Shown: positions 1-6,500 of the stretch, piece by piece | How positions within the stretch are numbered: the stretch's first letter is position 1 | Layout of the letters: each line of letters starts with the position of its first letter | Assembly: GCA_964440345.1 (NCBI GenBank) | Contig: CAYTSA010000131.1 | Coordinates: 1 to 7,353, forward strand | DNA length: 7,353 bases | Direction of reading: 5' to 3' | From: CAYTSA01 sp964440345 | Lineage (GTDB): Bacteria; Desulfobacterota; Desulfovibrionia; Desulfovibrionales; Desulfovibrionaceae | The notes under the pieces: model-generated | What the model saw: only the letters and a program-made list of their open reading frames with translations | Told to the model about the DNA's origin: nothing | Database searches by the model: none | Program-made: the position numbers and the translations under genes

Positions 1-77
1 TGAACCCTGAATTCGCAGGGCGCTTGTTTACTGGGATTTAGATGCGCTGGCCCTGATGCACCCCCTGATCCACCACC

Positions 78-152
78 AAAAAAACCTCGTTGTGTTTGGC
101 AAACCAAACAGATAGATTGTGTTTGCAGTCACGAAACTTATCACCAACGAGG
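78..152 (-). terminator. Candidate leftward terminator or attenuator-like RNA structure
   Basis: Read on the minus strand, CCTCGTTG (152 to 145) is followed 52 bases later by its exact complement CAACGAGG (92 to 85), then at once by seven T residues (84 to 78). Directly abutting the second arm is a perfect 7-bp hairpin, TGTTTGG-TTTG-CCAAACA (110 to 93). A second copy of CAAACA (125 to 120) could pair with the same TGTTTG segment, so two hairpins are mutually exclusive, as in attenuators. The stem followed by a T-run is what an intrinsic terminator looks like, but the outer loop is long for a simple one. No minus-strand gene is identified upstream to be terminated, so the role is inferred. Confidence 0.35.
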
Positions 153-375
153 CGTCGCCGCCATGCTCAATGGAGCATCAAGACAAACCATTAGGGCGGG
201 CGACCGCAAGGAGCGCCTCTACACTGACGTTATTGATGTAAGGTATCGTGCATATGCCGACCTGGGCAAACTCCTCCCGGACTTGTAGCCAGCTTGCCTG
301 GCCAGCGCTATTCGGCGGTGGATTTATGGGCGTTCACGGTCTTGACCTTCTCCGAGAAAACGCTCATGGATAAGA

Positions 376-404
376 GTGCATGCTCGTGAATGTACGCTTT
401 TTTT
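376..404 (+). terminator. Weak candidate rightward terminator
   Basis: GTGCAT (376-381) can pair with ATGTAC (390-395) in a 6-bp stem with one G-T wobble and an 8-base loop. Two bases later comes a run of seven T (398-404). The stem is short and not GC-rich, so this may be chance. If real, it would stop transcripts entering from the left before the TPR gene. Confidence 0.2.
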
Positions 405-458
405 CGGCTTTGGCCGGCATGACTTTCAGAGCCCCATTTTTACACCACGCAACCAGGC

Positions 459-2567
459 ATGATCAAATCGCAAAACTGGCCAGAAATGGCGGAAGACCCA
501 CTTGCCCCTTACAGAAGCAAGCCCCTGCATTTGCTAATCTTTGACCGCGCTTTGAGGGAGCAAATGCGGGTTATTTTGCAGGCCCTCAAGTTTGTGCGCA
601 TCACTGTTCACCCCCCGCCAAACGGCTATTTGCAGGCCATGCGCCAGCTTGCTGACATGCTGCTCAGACAGGACGAGGACTGCCTGTTCTTCGTCAACCC
701 GCCCCTGTCCACTGTGAGCAAAGACGGCAAATCCCGAGTCTCTAAGGACCTAGGCGACTTCTTCAGCGGGGTGAAGCTTCTCATCTCCAGATCAAAGAAA
801 GACCCCATAGAGACCATATCCAAATGCGTGCCCGTGTTCACGCAAATGCAGATGCCCCAACGCCGCGAGCAGAGTCTCCTGCAGCTGGCCGGATTCGGCA
901 TTTGCGGCGCCTTTATCTTCAAACCCCAAGAGCCGCTGGGCCAGATATCGCCGCAATTGAAACGGCTGCGGCTGGAAGAGTATCTGAAAGAGCGGCTTTG
1001 GGAAGTGAAAGAGTACCTGACCGAGCTGCTGCCGCACATGGACGGCGCAGTGGCGGAGCTGATGGAAAAGCAGGAAGAGGCTGAACTTTCCAAGCGCAAG
1101 CACGAAGCCGACAGCTGGATGCGCAAGGGCCGCCAGGCCCGGGTGAAAAAAGACTACGAATACGCCGTGCAGTGCTTTTCCAAGGCAATAGACATCTACC
1201 CTGCCGACCCCTACGCCTATCTGGAAAGCGGCAAGGTTTTCGTGCGCATGAAGCGCTATCCCAAGGCCCTGCTGCGGTTCTCCCAAGCTGAAGACGTGGC
1301 TGACAACATCCCGGAACCCAACAAGGAAATCGGCGACGTGCGCATTCTTCAGGTCCGCGAACGGCTGGACATGGGCGAATCCCCCAACTCAGCCGCCGTC
1401 AAAATTTTGCTGGACGACGCCATGAAGAACTATGAGGCGGCCCTTAAAAAAGCCGCGGCCATCAAGCCGCTGCTGCCTGGCGAATCGCGGCAACGGAACG
1501 TAGAGGCTGTGACGCGTCTGGCGGGGGCTCTGGTCAAGATGAACCTGAAAAACCTGCTGGGGAAAACCCACCCCGCAGTCAAACGTCTGGGGTCCCTGGC
1601 GCGTGAAGCTTTTCAGGACGTGGCCAAAACCGACATGACCAATATGCCGGCTGACCAGCTCATCTTTCTTGGCCTGGCCGCGCTGGACGAACAGAAATGG
1701 GACGAGGCAGAAGACTATCTGTTCCGGGCGGCGCAAGACAAGGAGCACTTTACTGACGCCTGCAATGAAATCACCTACATGGGCACGGTGACCCGCCGCC
1801 AGAGAGGCTCTGACGAAGCCATACGCATCTACCAAAAACTTCTGGAGCTATCGCCGCCCAACAGCGCAGCGGTGAACTACAACCTTGCGGTGGCCCAAGC
1901 CATCTCCAAAAACGAGCTTGAATCCGCCGACGCCATTGTCCAGGCAGTGTACACTGATCCCACGCTGCCAGAAAACGCTGTGTTCTACAACAACTTGGTT
2001 TTGTTGGAGGTGCTGGGCAAAGTACTACGGGTGTTGGACACTGTGGCCGCCAAGGCCGACAAGGTCCAAACCCCGCCCCTGGTGCTCAAAACTGTGGACC
2101 TGCAAGAACGGCTGGAAGGCATGGTCATGGCCGGCAACGCCAAGGCGGCGTTCCGGCTGCTGTGGCACGTGTATGAAGTGATGCCGGACTTCTTTTATCG
2201 GGAACAGATATACGCCAGCAAAGCGATCATCAACTTTATCAAGGACCGCCTCAAAGCGCTTCAGAACACACAGAAACCAGAGCTGCAACGCTGCAAGGCC
2301 TTTTTGGAAGATGTCCTGAAAGAGCGGAAAAAGTCAAAATACAGCAAGCGGCTGCTGGCGTACACCAGCTTCAAGCATCAAACATTGCAAGCGCTTACCG
2401 AAACAGAGGACCGGGCGGTGGCGGCCGGGCGGCTCGTCAAGGCCCTGGTTTGCCACCCTGCCTATCTGGAAGAGCCCGAATTTTTCGCCAACCATACCTT
2501 GGTTTCCCTGGCCCTGGAGGCCCGGGCCAAGCTGGGCAGCGTTAACCGGCAAAAAATTCAGGGATAA
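459..2567 (+). CDS. Pseudo-receiver and TPR-repeat protein
   Basis: This 702-residue cytoplasmic protein has no signal peptide or membrane segment. Residues about 22-160 have the alternating strand/helix pattern of a CheY-like receiver: LLIFD at 25-29 (strand 1), LFFVN at 76-80 (strand 3), VPVFT at 124-128 (strand 4) and GAFIFKP at 150-156 (strand 5). The conserved Thr (128) and Lys-Pro (155-156) are present. The acidic pair is reduced to Asp29, and Asn80 sits where the phospho-acceptor Asp should be, so the domain is probably not phosphorylated. Residues 163-220 form a charged, coiled-coil-like helix. TPR-type pairs follow at about 218-285, then 398-500, with helical repeats to the C-terminus. 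TPRs bind protein partners, so a scaffold or regulatory adaptor is inferred and the partner is unknown. The ATG at 459 is the first after the in-frame TGA at 420 but has no good Shine-Dalgarno. ATG 486 (Met10) is an alternative. The gene stands alone on this strand. Confidence 0.88.
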   Translation: MIKSQNWPEMAEDPLAPYRSKPLHLLIFDRALREQMRVILQALKFVRITVHPPPNGYLQAMRQLADMLLRQDEDCLFFVNPPLSTVSKDGKSRVSKDLGDFFSGVKLLISRSKKDPIETISKCVPVFTQMQMPQRREQSLLQLAGFGICGAFIFKPQEPLGQISPQLKRLRLEEYLKERLWEVKEYLTELLPHMDGAVAELMEKQEEAELSKRKHEADSWMRKGRQARVKKDYEYAVQCFSKAIDIYPADPYAYLESGKVFVRMKRYPKALLRFSQAEDVADNIPEPNKEIGDVRILQVRERLDMGESPNSAAVKILLDDAMKNYEAALKKAAAIKPLLPGESRQRNVEAVTRLAGALVKMNLKNLLGKTHPAVKRLGSLAREAFQDVAKTDMTNMPADQLIFLGLAALDEQKWDEAEDYLFRAAQDKEHFTDACNEITYMGTVTRRQRGSDEAIRIYQKLLELSPPNSAAVNYNLAVAQAISKNELESADAIVQAVYTDPTLPENAVFYNNLVLLEVLGKVLRVLDTVAAKADKVQTPPLVLKTVDLQERLEGMVMAGNAKAAFRLLWHVYEVMPDFFYREQIYASKAIINFIKDRLKALQNTQKPELQRCKAFLEDVLKERKKSKYSKRLLAYTSFKHQTLQALTETEDRAVAAGRLVKALVCHPAYLEEPEFFANHTLVSLALEARAKLGSVNRQKIQG

Positions 2568-2729
2568 AGCTGGGCAGCAAACATACGCCGGCGGCGGTCG
2601 CAAACGCAACGCGCACGTAAACGCAGATGCACCCGGAGACAGTACATGTTCGCCAGAGAAAGGCGAGCGGGCAGAAGCCGCATACGGGGGCATGACGCGG
2701 GGAGCATCTGCGGCCCTGCAGCGCAGCAG
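2568..2729. other. Convergent intergenic spacer
   Basis: This spacer separates the ends of two converging genes. It holds a small perfect hairpin, TCGCC (2650-2654) with GGCGA (2662-2666) around a 7-base loop, and a 5-bp stem, CTGCG (2708-2712) with CGCAG (2722-2726). Neither is followed by a T-run on either strand, so no intrinsic terminator can be called. A 12-base direct repeat, AAGCTGGGCAGC, occurs at 2529-2540 (inside the TPR gene) and 2567-2578 (on its stop codon). Confidence 0.5.
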
Positions 2730-4820
2730 CTACATTTCCCACGCTTCGAGCACGCTTATCTCGTTGCCGAGGGGGTCTATTTTGCCCAGCCGCACCAGAT
2801 AGCGCTGGCCTGACAGAATCTTGTCGCCAAAGAGTTCCCGCGGGCCGCGTACGAAAATCTGCTCCGCCGGCAGGGCCGCAGTCACAAACCGGGCGCCCTC
2901 GTCCACCACCACGGCTCTGTAGCGGCGTTTCGGGTCCTGTTGCTTGAAATACAGCAACTTCCAATACCGGGGCCGGTACCGCTGCACCTTGCCCACAACC
3001 TCCAGGCGAGCGCTGAGCACAGGAACCATGGCGGCCAGCTCGTCGCGGCTCCATGCGGGCCGCCCCGTGTCCACACAGGCCAGTATCTGGGCCTGGTTCA
3101 CCAAGTCCACATAGCGCCGCAGCGGCGACGTGACCGGGCTGTAGCCGTCTGCTCCCAGGCTGGCGTGGGGCTTGGGCTGCGGCTCCAGTATGGACGGCGC
3201 CATGCCCTTGACCACGGAGTGAATGTCTTCCGGCAGCGACCACACGCCGGCGCTTTCCTTTGCTACTGTAACGTCCTGAGTGCGGTGCAGCAGGGGGGCC
3301 CCTCTTTCCCGAGCCCATGCAGACGCAGCTTCATTGGCCAGAATCATCAATTCGCTGACCAGCCTCTGGGCGGCCGGCGCGCTGGGCTTGGGCGCCAACT
3401 CCACTTTCACGCTGTGTCCCAACTCTTGGACGCTCCCCTGCAACCGAATTTGCGGCTCTTCCCGGTCAATGACAATGGCGCCGCGGCCTATGCGTTTTCT
3501 GCGCAATACGTCGGCCAGATTGTCGCCACAGTCCAGACCGGCGGCCAGTGAAAACCCCGAACAGGCAGCCGGCTCGCACAGGCAGCGCTCAACCCCATGA
3601 TAGCTCAGGTTTGCCGCCACCTGTACCCAGGCCAACCGGATGTCAACATTTTCCAGCTCAGCCTCGGCGTCCAGCTGTATCTGCATCACACAAGCAGGCC
3701 GGGTCTCGCCCTCGTCTAAGCTGCACAAACCAAGACCCAACTGCTCCGGCAACATGTGGCTGACGCCTTCGGGCAAATAGAGGCTGGTTGCCCTGTTGCG
3801 CACGGCCTTGTCCAAAGGAGCGCCAAAATCCCACCCCAGAGACGGCGCAGCCAGGGCCAGCGTCACTATGTAGCCGCCGTCGCTGCGCTTTTCCAGATGC
3901 ATGGCGTCGTCAATATCCGCCGTGTCTGCAGAGTCTATGGAGACCAGCGTCAACTCTTCAGGCGGCAGCGCACACCTTGCCAGCCGCTCTGCAGCAGCCT
4001 GAATTTCGTCTGCATACGCTTCGGCCCAGCTGTTGCCCTCTTCATATCCTGCCTGGTCCAGAAGAAAGTTGTAGTGCTCTGGAACTAATCCCCAGGCCCG
4101 GGCCAAGCGCACGGCAAGGTGCGGATCATCGGGCAGCCCTTTGCGCACGATGTCCCACACCGGCTGGGTGTCCCTGTCCTCGGGGTCTGCCATGCGAGTA
4201 AAGAGCAGCCGCTGCAGCCCCTCTTTCATGTCCGGTTCAAGCTCGGGCGGCGGCTCTGTCTGGCCGGTTCTGCTCCGCTCCCACAGGGTGCGGCAAAAAC
4301 TGCTCCCGGCGGCGGCGAGCCGGTCGCGCTGCAGGGCAAGCTCCTGCTCCCTCTTACGGATTTCCACCTTTTCTGGGGAATATATCTGGAACTCGCCTTC
4401 GGACAGCTTGAAATGCGTTTTACACAGCAGCAACTCGCGGCCCATGGCCGCGATCTGATCCGGGTCCGGGTTCTCCCAGGCGAGTTCGGCAAACCATAGC
4501 GCCGACGCGGTCTCCACCTCGCCCTGAGAAAGGTCCCACATCTGCACAGGATCGACCTCATCCAGCAGCTTCTCCCGGCGGGCCGCCCGCCGGGCTAATT
4601 CGTCGGCCATTTCCTGACGGCTGGAGTCTTCTGCAAGACAGGGGCCGGCCCAGGGCAGCAGCCTAGCAGCAGCCAGCTTCAACTCCCTCTGGCTCTGCGT
4701 ATACAGCCGCAGCTTGCCTTCCTGCTGCTCCAGCACGCAGGCCAGCACAGGCCGGCTGGCTTGCATGAACTCCACAATGCAGCCGGGCTTTAGATTGCGC
4801 ATGAGCTCCACTTTCGTCAT
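2730..4820 (-). CDS. RNase II/RNB-family 3'-5' exoribonuclease
   Basis: RNB enzymes degrade single-stranded RNA from the 3' end to nucleoside monophosphates in the cytoplasm, using Mg2+. Of 696 residues, the catalytic domain spans about 290-580. SIDSADTADIDDAM (294-307) carries Asp296, Asp302, Asp304 and Asp305, matching the four active-site Asp of E. coli RNase II (201, 207, 209, 210). TSPLRRYVDLVN (564-575) is the conserved Arg motif near the C-terminal end of the domain, and Tyr348 lies in the substrate-channel segment SLYLPEG. All key residues are present, so activity is expected. The N-terminus is not the usual pair of cold-shock domains: about 10-60 looks like a small beta domain, and about 95-150 a helical, winged-helix-like segment followed by a charged helix. 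This resembles the shorter RNase II-type proteins of Deinococcus, cyanobacteria and plastids. The last 90 residues may form a small S1-like fold. The ATG shares one base with the purH stop (TGATG) and a weak TAGG lies 5 bases upstream, which suggests translational coupling. Confidence 0.92.
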   Translation of the reverse strand: MTKVELMRNLKPGCIVEFMQASRPVLACVLEQQEGKLRLYTQSQRELKLAAARLLPWAGPCLAEDSSRQEMADELARRAARREKLLDEVDPVQMWDLSQGEVETASALWFAELAWENPDPDQIAAMGRELLLCKTHFKLSEGEFQIYSPEKVEIRKREQELALQRDRLAAAGSSFCRTLWERSRTGQTEPPPELEPDMKEGLQRLLFTRMADPEDRDTQPVWDIVRKGLPDDPHLAVRLARAWGLVPEHYNFLLDQAGYEEGNSWAEAYADEIQAAAERLARCALPPEELTLVSIDSADTADIDDAMHLEKRSDGGYIVTLALAAPSLGWDFGAPLDKAVRNRATSLYLPEGVSHMLPEQLGLGLCSLDEGETRPACVMQIQLDAEAELENVDIRLAWVQVAANLSYHGVERCLCEPAACSGFSLAAGLDCGDNLADVLRRKRIGRGAIVIDREEPQIRLQGSVQELGHSVKVELAPKPSAPAAQRLVSELMILANEAASAWARERGAPLLHRTQDVTVAKESAGVWSLPEDIHSVVKGMAPSILEPQPKPHASLGADGYSPVTSPLRRYVDLVNQAQILACVDTGRPAWSRDELAAMVPVLSARLEVVGKVQRYRPRYWKLLYFKQQDPKRRYRAVVVDEGARFVTAALPAEQIFVRGPRELFGDKILSGQRYLVRLGKIDPLGNEISVLEAWEM

Positions 4821-6076
4821 CAGTGCCTAAAAGAACGCTGTCCGGTAAAAACCATGGCCGCCTGTGGCTGGGCTTGGTTCACGGCCTGGATGACCTCGTG
4901 GTCCCGTATGGAGCCGCCGGGCTGGGCAATGGCGGTCACGCCCTGGGCCAGGGCAGCGTCCACCCCGTCCCGGAAGGGAAAAAACCCGTCAGAAACAAGG
5001 ACAGAGCCAGGCAGACCGCCCCGGGCCTCCCGGGCTTTGGCCATGTAGGCTTCAGCAGCTTCCGGGTCTTTTTGCCGCAGCTCGTAGAGCGAGGCAGAGC
5101 GCTCGGTAAAGGCCAGTTGGTCTGCATACTTGGTGTATGCCTTGTACACGGTAAGCTCCACGCAGCCCACGCGGTCCTGCTCGCCCGTGCCGATAGCGGC
5201 CGTGGCGCCGTCCTTGGCGAATATCACCGAATTGGACGTGACCCCGGCCTCCACAGCCCAGGCAAAGAGCAGGTCGTCCGCCTCAGCCGGGCTGGGCGCC
5301 CGGGCCGCATAGGTAGTCCCGTCCTTTTCAGCCACGGCGGGGATGAAGTCATCCGCCGTGCGGATGCGGTTGACAAAAGAAGCCTGGACCACCAAGCCTC
5401 CGTCCGCCAAGGATTTGATGTCCAGAAAAGGCTGCCGGGCCAAAGTTTCCAGCTCATCCAAACCGGGAATCTGCAGAATGCGCAAATTCTTACGCCGGGC
5501 AAGAACGTCCAGCACGCCTTCTTCGTACGCGGGCGCAGCCACTACCTCAAAATACGCCGCGTCTATCAGCTCGGCGGCGGCCATGTCCATGGGCCGGTTC
5601 AGCACCACTGTTCCGCCAAAGGCGGCAATACGGTCTGACCAAAAGGCCTTTTCCAATGCTGCGGCCGGGCCCGTGGTTGTCCATGCCGCGCCGCAGGGGT
5701 TGTTGTGCTTCAATATCACGGCAGCAGGCTTGGCCGTAAGGTACTGCAGCATGTTGATCCCGTTGTCCACGTCGGTAAGGTTGATCTTGCCCGGGTGCTT
5801 GCCTGCCTGGAGCATGTGCTCTTCGCGCAGCGATGAAACCAGCCCTTGCCCAGGGCCGCGAAACACAACGCCGTCCAGCTCCAGGCCGCCTTTTATAAGC
5901 TCGTAAAGCGCCGCCGGCTGGTCCGGGTTCTCGCCGTAGCGCAAGCCCTTTTCCTCGCCGTTAATGGTCCAGGTCCGTTTGCGAAACACCAGCTCCTGAT
6001 CGCCCATGAGTATGCGCATCTGCGGGGCAAATGCGTCCTGCAGAACGGTTTTGTACATGGACTTTAAATCACTCAC
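4820..6076 (-). CDS. purH: AICAR transformylase, stand-alone PurH without IMP cyclohydrolase domain
   Basis: It transfers a formyl group from 10-formyltetrahydrofolate to AICAR, giving FAICAR, the penultimate step of IMP synthesis in the cytoplasm. Numbered from the GTG, family motifs appear in order: LRYGENPDQ (45-53), KHNNPCG (123-129, with the catalytic Lys-His pair), SDGFFPFRD (362-370), QPGGSIRD (385-392) and the C-terminal MVFTGQRSFRH (408-418). Usual bifunctional PurH is about 510-530 residues with an N-terminal IMP cyclohydrolase domain of about 200. Here there are only 418, and the first 40 residues lead straight into the transformylase, so the cyclohydrolase half is absent and must be encoded elsewhere. 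GTG 6076 is chosen as start because AAAGGAG (6089-6083) lies exactly 6 bases upstream. ATG 6082 (420 residues) would abut that site with no spacer. The stop overlaps the start of the RNB gene by one base. The reading frame is intact, so a fresh truncation is unlikely. Confidence 0.94.
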   Translation of the reverse strand: MSDLKSMYKTVLQDAFAPQMRILMGDQELVFRKRTWTINGEEKGLRYGENPDQPAALYELIKGGLELDGVVFRGPGQGLVSSLREEHMLQAGKHPGKINLTDVDNGINMLQYLTAKPAAVILKHNNPCGAAWTTTGPAAALEKAFWSDRIAAFGGTVVLNRPMDMAAAELIDAAYFEVVAAPAYEEGVLDVLARRKNLRILQIPGLDELETLARQPFLDIKSLADGGLVVQASFVNRIRTADDFIPAVAEKDGTTYAARAPSPAEADDLLFAWAVEAGVTSNSVIFAKDGATAAIGTGEQDRVGCVELTVYKAYTKYADQLAFTERSASLYELRQKDPEAAEAYMAKAREARGGLPGSVLVSDGFFPFRDGVDAALAQGVTAIAQPGGSIRDHEVIQAVNQAQPQAAMVFTGQRSFRH

Positions 6077-6082
6077 GCGCAT

Positions 6083-6089
6083 CTCCTTT
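6083..6089 (-). promoter_or_regulatory. Shine-Dalgarno of purH, decides a GTG start
   Basis: On the minus strand this reads AAAGGAG, a strong ribosome binding site. It touches the upstream ATG (6082) with zero spacing but lies 6 bases from the in-frame GTG at 6076, an optimal distance. The GTG is therefore the more likely initiation codon, removing two residues from the longest frame. Confidence 0.65.
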
Positions 6090-6142
6090 AACTATATGAA
6101 AAAAATAAAAATAATTGAATCTATTAGCCAGACAAGATGGAG

Positions 6143-6178
6143 GTCATAGCACATACTGGAATGAGCGGCAATTTTCAA
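6143..6178 (-). promoter_or_regulatory. Weak sigma70-like promoter candidate for purH
   Basis: On the minus strand TTGAAA (6178 to 6173) lies 17 bases before TATGTG (6155 to 6150). A staggered alternative is TTGCCG (6171 to 6166), 17 bases before TATGAC (6148 to 6143). The -35 TTGAAA is good but both -10 hexamers are only partial matches. Initiation here would give a leader of roughly 60 bases. In AT-rich DNA such matches arise easily by chance. Confidence 0.25.
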
Positions 6179-6230
6179 TCAGCTCTGCGCGCAATCAAAA
6201 AAAATATGCAAAATTACAACAGGTTAAAAA

Positions 6231-6485
6231 TCAATTCGATGCAGCGGTTTCAGCGGCGTCTTCATCTTTGCTCGTGCAATCGAAGGTCCCGCCCAAAAAC
6301 CCTTTGAACGACTCCTGCGGGTCTGCAAGCGGCGCGTCAGGCGAGAAGCACATGGCCTCGTTACGGGGGAGCCGGGACACCTCATTCCGGCTGCGGTATA
6401 TGCGGGTTTTGCAATGCTTACACACGTAATACGTGGCTTTGCGAAAACATTTGCAATCTTCTTTGATGAATTCGTGTTTGCGCAT
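6231..6485 (-). CDS. Small Cys-rich, possible zinc-ribbon protein of unknown function
   Basis: This 84-residue protein matches no family that I can name. The N-terminal third is basic and contains Cys11-Lys-Cys13 and Cys22-Lys-His-Cys25, a spacing that could bind one zinc ion in a small ribbon or knuckle. Two further Cys lie at 46 and 70. The C-terminal 40 residues are acidic and low in predicted structure, ending in a stretch rich in Asp, Glu and Ala. No signal peptide or membrane segment is visible. The ATG lies 15 bases after the M32 stop, which points to one transcript. The ribosome site is weak (GAG about 9 bases upstream in an A-rich stretch). Reality of the gene is supported by tight spacing, same strand and patterned cysteines. 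Zinc binding is inferred, and a nucleic-acid or protein interaction role would be a guess. Confidence 0.68.
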   Translation of the reverse strand: MRKHEFIKEDCKCFRKATYYVCKHCKTRIYRSRNEVSRLPRNEAMCFSPDAPLADPQESFKGFLGGTFDCTSKDEDAAETAASN

Positions 6486-6500
6486 GGTTGTTTTCTCTTT

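Larger units (their letters stand above)
1..458. other. Non-coding or decayed region left of the TPR gene
   Basis: No convincing gene was found here. All six frames are interrupted, and the longest open stretches lack a good start and ribosome site. A plus-strand frame entering from the left could end at the TAG at 39-41, but only 12 codons are visible and they are not recognisable. The region is rich in short inverted repeats: 5-9 with 16-20, 93-99 with 104-110, 163-168 with 173-178, and 288-292 with 298-302. It also has two 7-base homopolymer runs, A at 78-84 and T at 398-404. A minus-strand frame open from 333 to 181 has protein-like composition but no start codon, so it may be a gene remnant. 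The region is probably intergenic DNA with a structured RNA or relics of older genes. Confidence 0.6.
6077..6230 (-). other. AT-rich purH leader
   Basis: This spacer between the small Cys-rich gene and the purH GTG start is much richer in A and T than the flanking genes, with runs such as the eight A at 6197-6204 on the plus strand. No GC-rich stem precedes a T-run, so no intrinsic terminator is seen. The conserved elements of the ZTP riboswitch, often found ahead of purH in other bacteria, were not recognised. The composition suits a promoter region, so purH may have its own transcription start even if read-through from the M32 gene also occurs. Confidence 0.5.

Noticed and set aside
85..152. 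Integron attC site or small transposon with terminal inverted repeats
   Set aside because: The 8-bp arms do not match the attC core orientation, and no target-site duplication flanks them. The T-run beside one arm fits an RNA terminator better.
163..288. Small plus-strand ORF of 41 codons starting at ATG 163
   Set aside because: It has no ribosome site and no recognisable motif. Its ATG lies inside a perfect hairpin, and the same frame is open upstream without a start, so a real gene is not supported.
342..373. Sigma70 promoter for the TPR gene (TTGACC at 342-347)
   Set aside because: The -35-like hexamer is fair, but no acceptable -10 hexamer lies 16-18 bases downstream, and a possible terminator follows before the gene.
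792..1286. Minus-strand open frames opposite the TPR gene
   Set aside because: They are antisense to a frame with continuous receiver and TPR patterning and have no plausible ribosome sites or recognisable domains.
2650..2666. Intrinsic terminator between the converging genes
   Set aside because: The 5-bp hairpin is perfect, but no T-run follows it on either strand.
2542..3318. Minus-strand open frame of 258 codons overlapping the RNB gene end
   Set aside because: It is a different frame of the same strand, rich in Gly, Arg and Ala as typical of shifted GC-rich codons. The RNB frame carries the conserved Arg motif there.
4823..5638. Long plus-strand open frame (271 codons) opposite purH
   Set aside because: It lies wholly antisense to a gene with clear PurH motifs. 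Long antisense frames are expected in GC-rich coding DNA, and its translation shows no family motif.
6077..6230. ZTP (pfl) riboswitch ahead of purH
   Set aside because: This class often precedes purH, but its conserved GC-rich core elements are not visible in this AT-rich leader.
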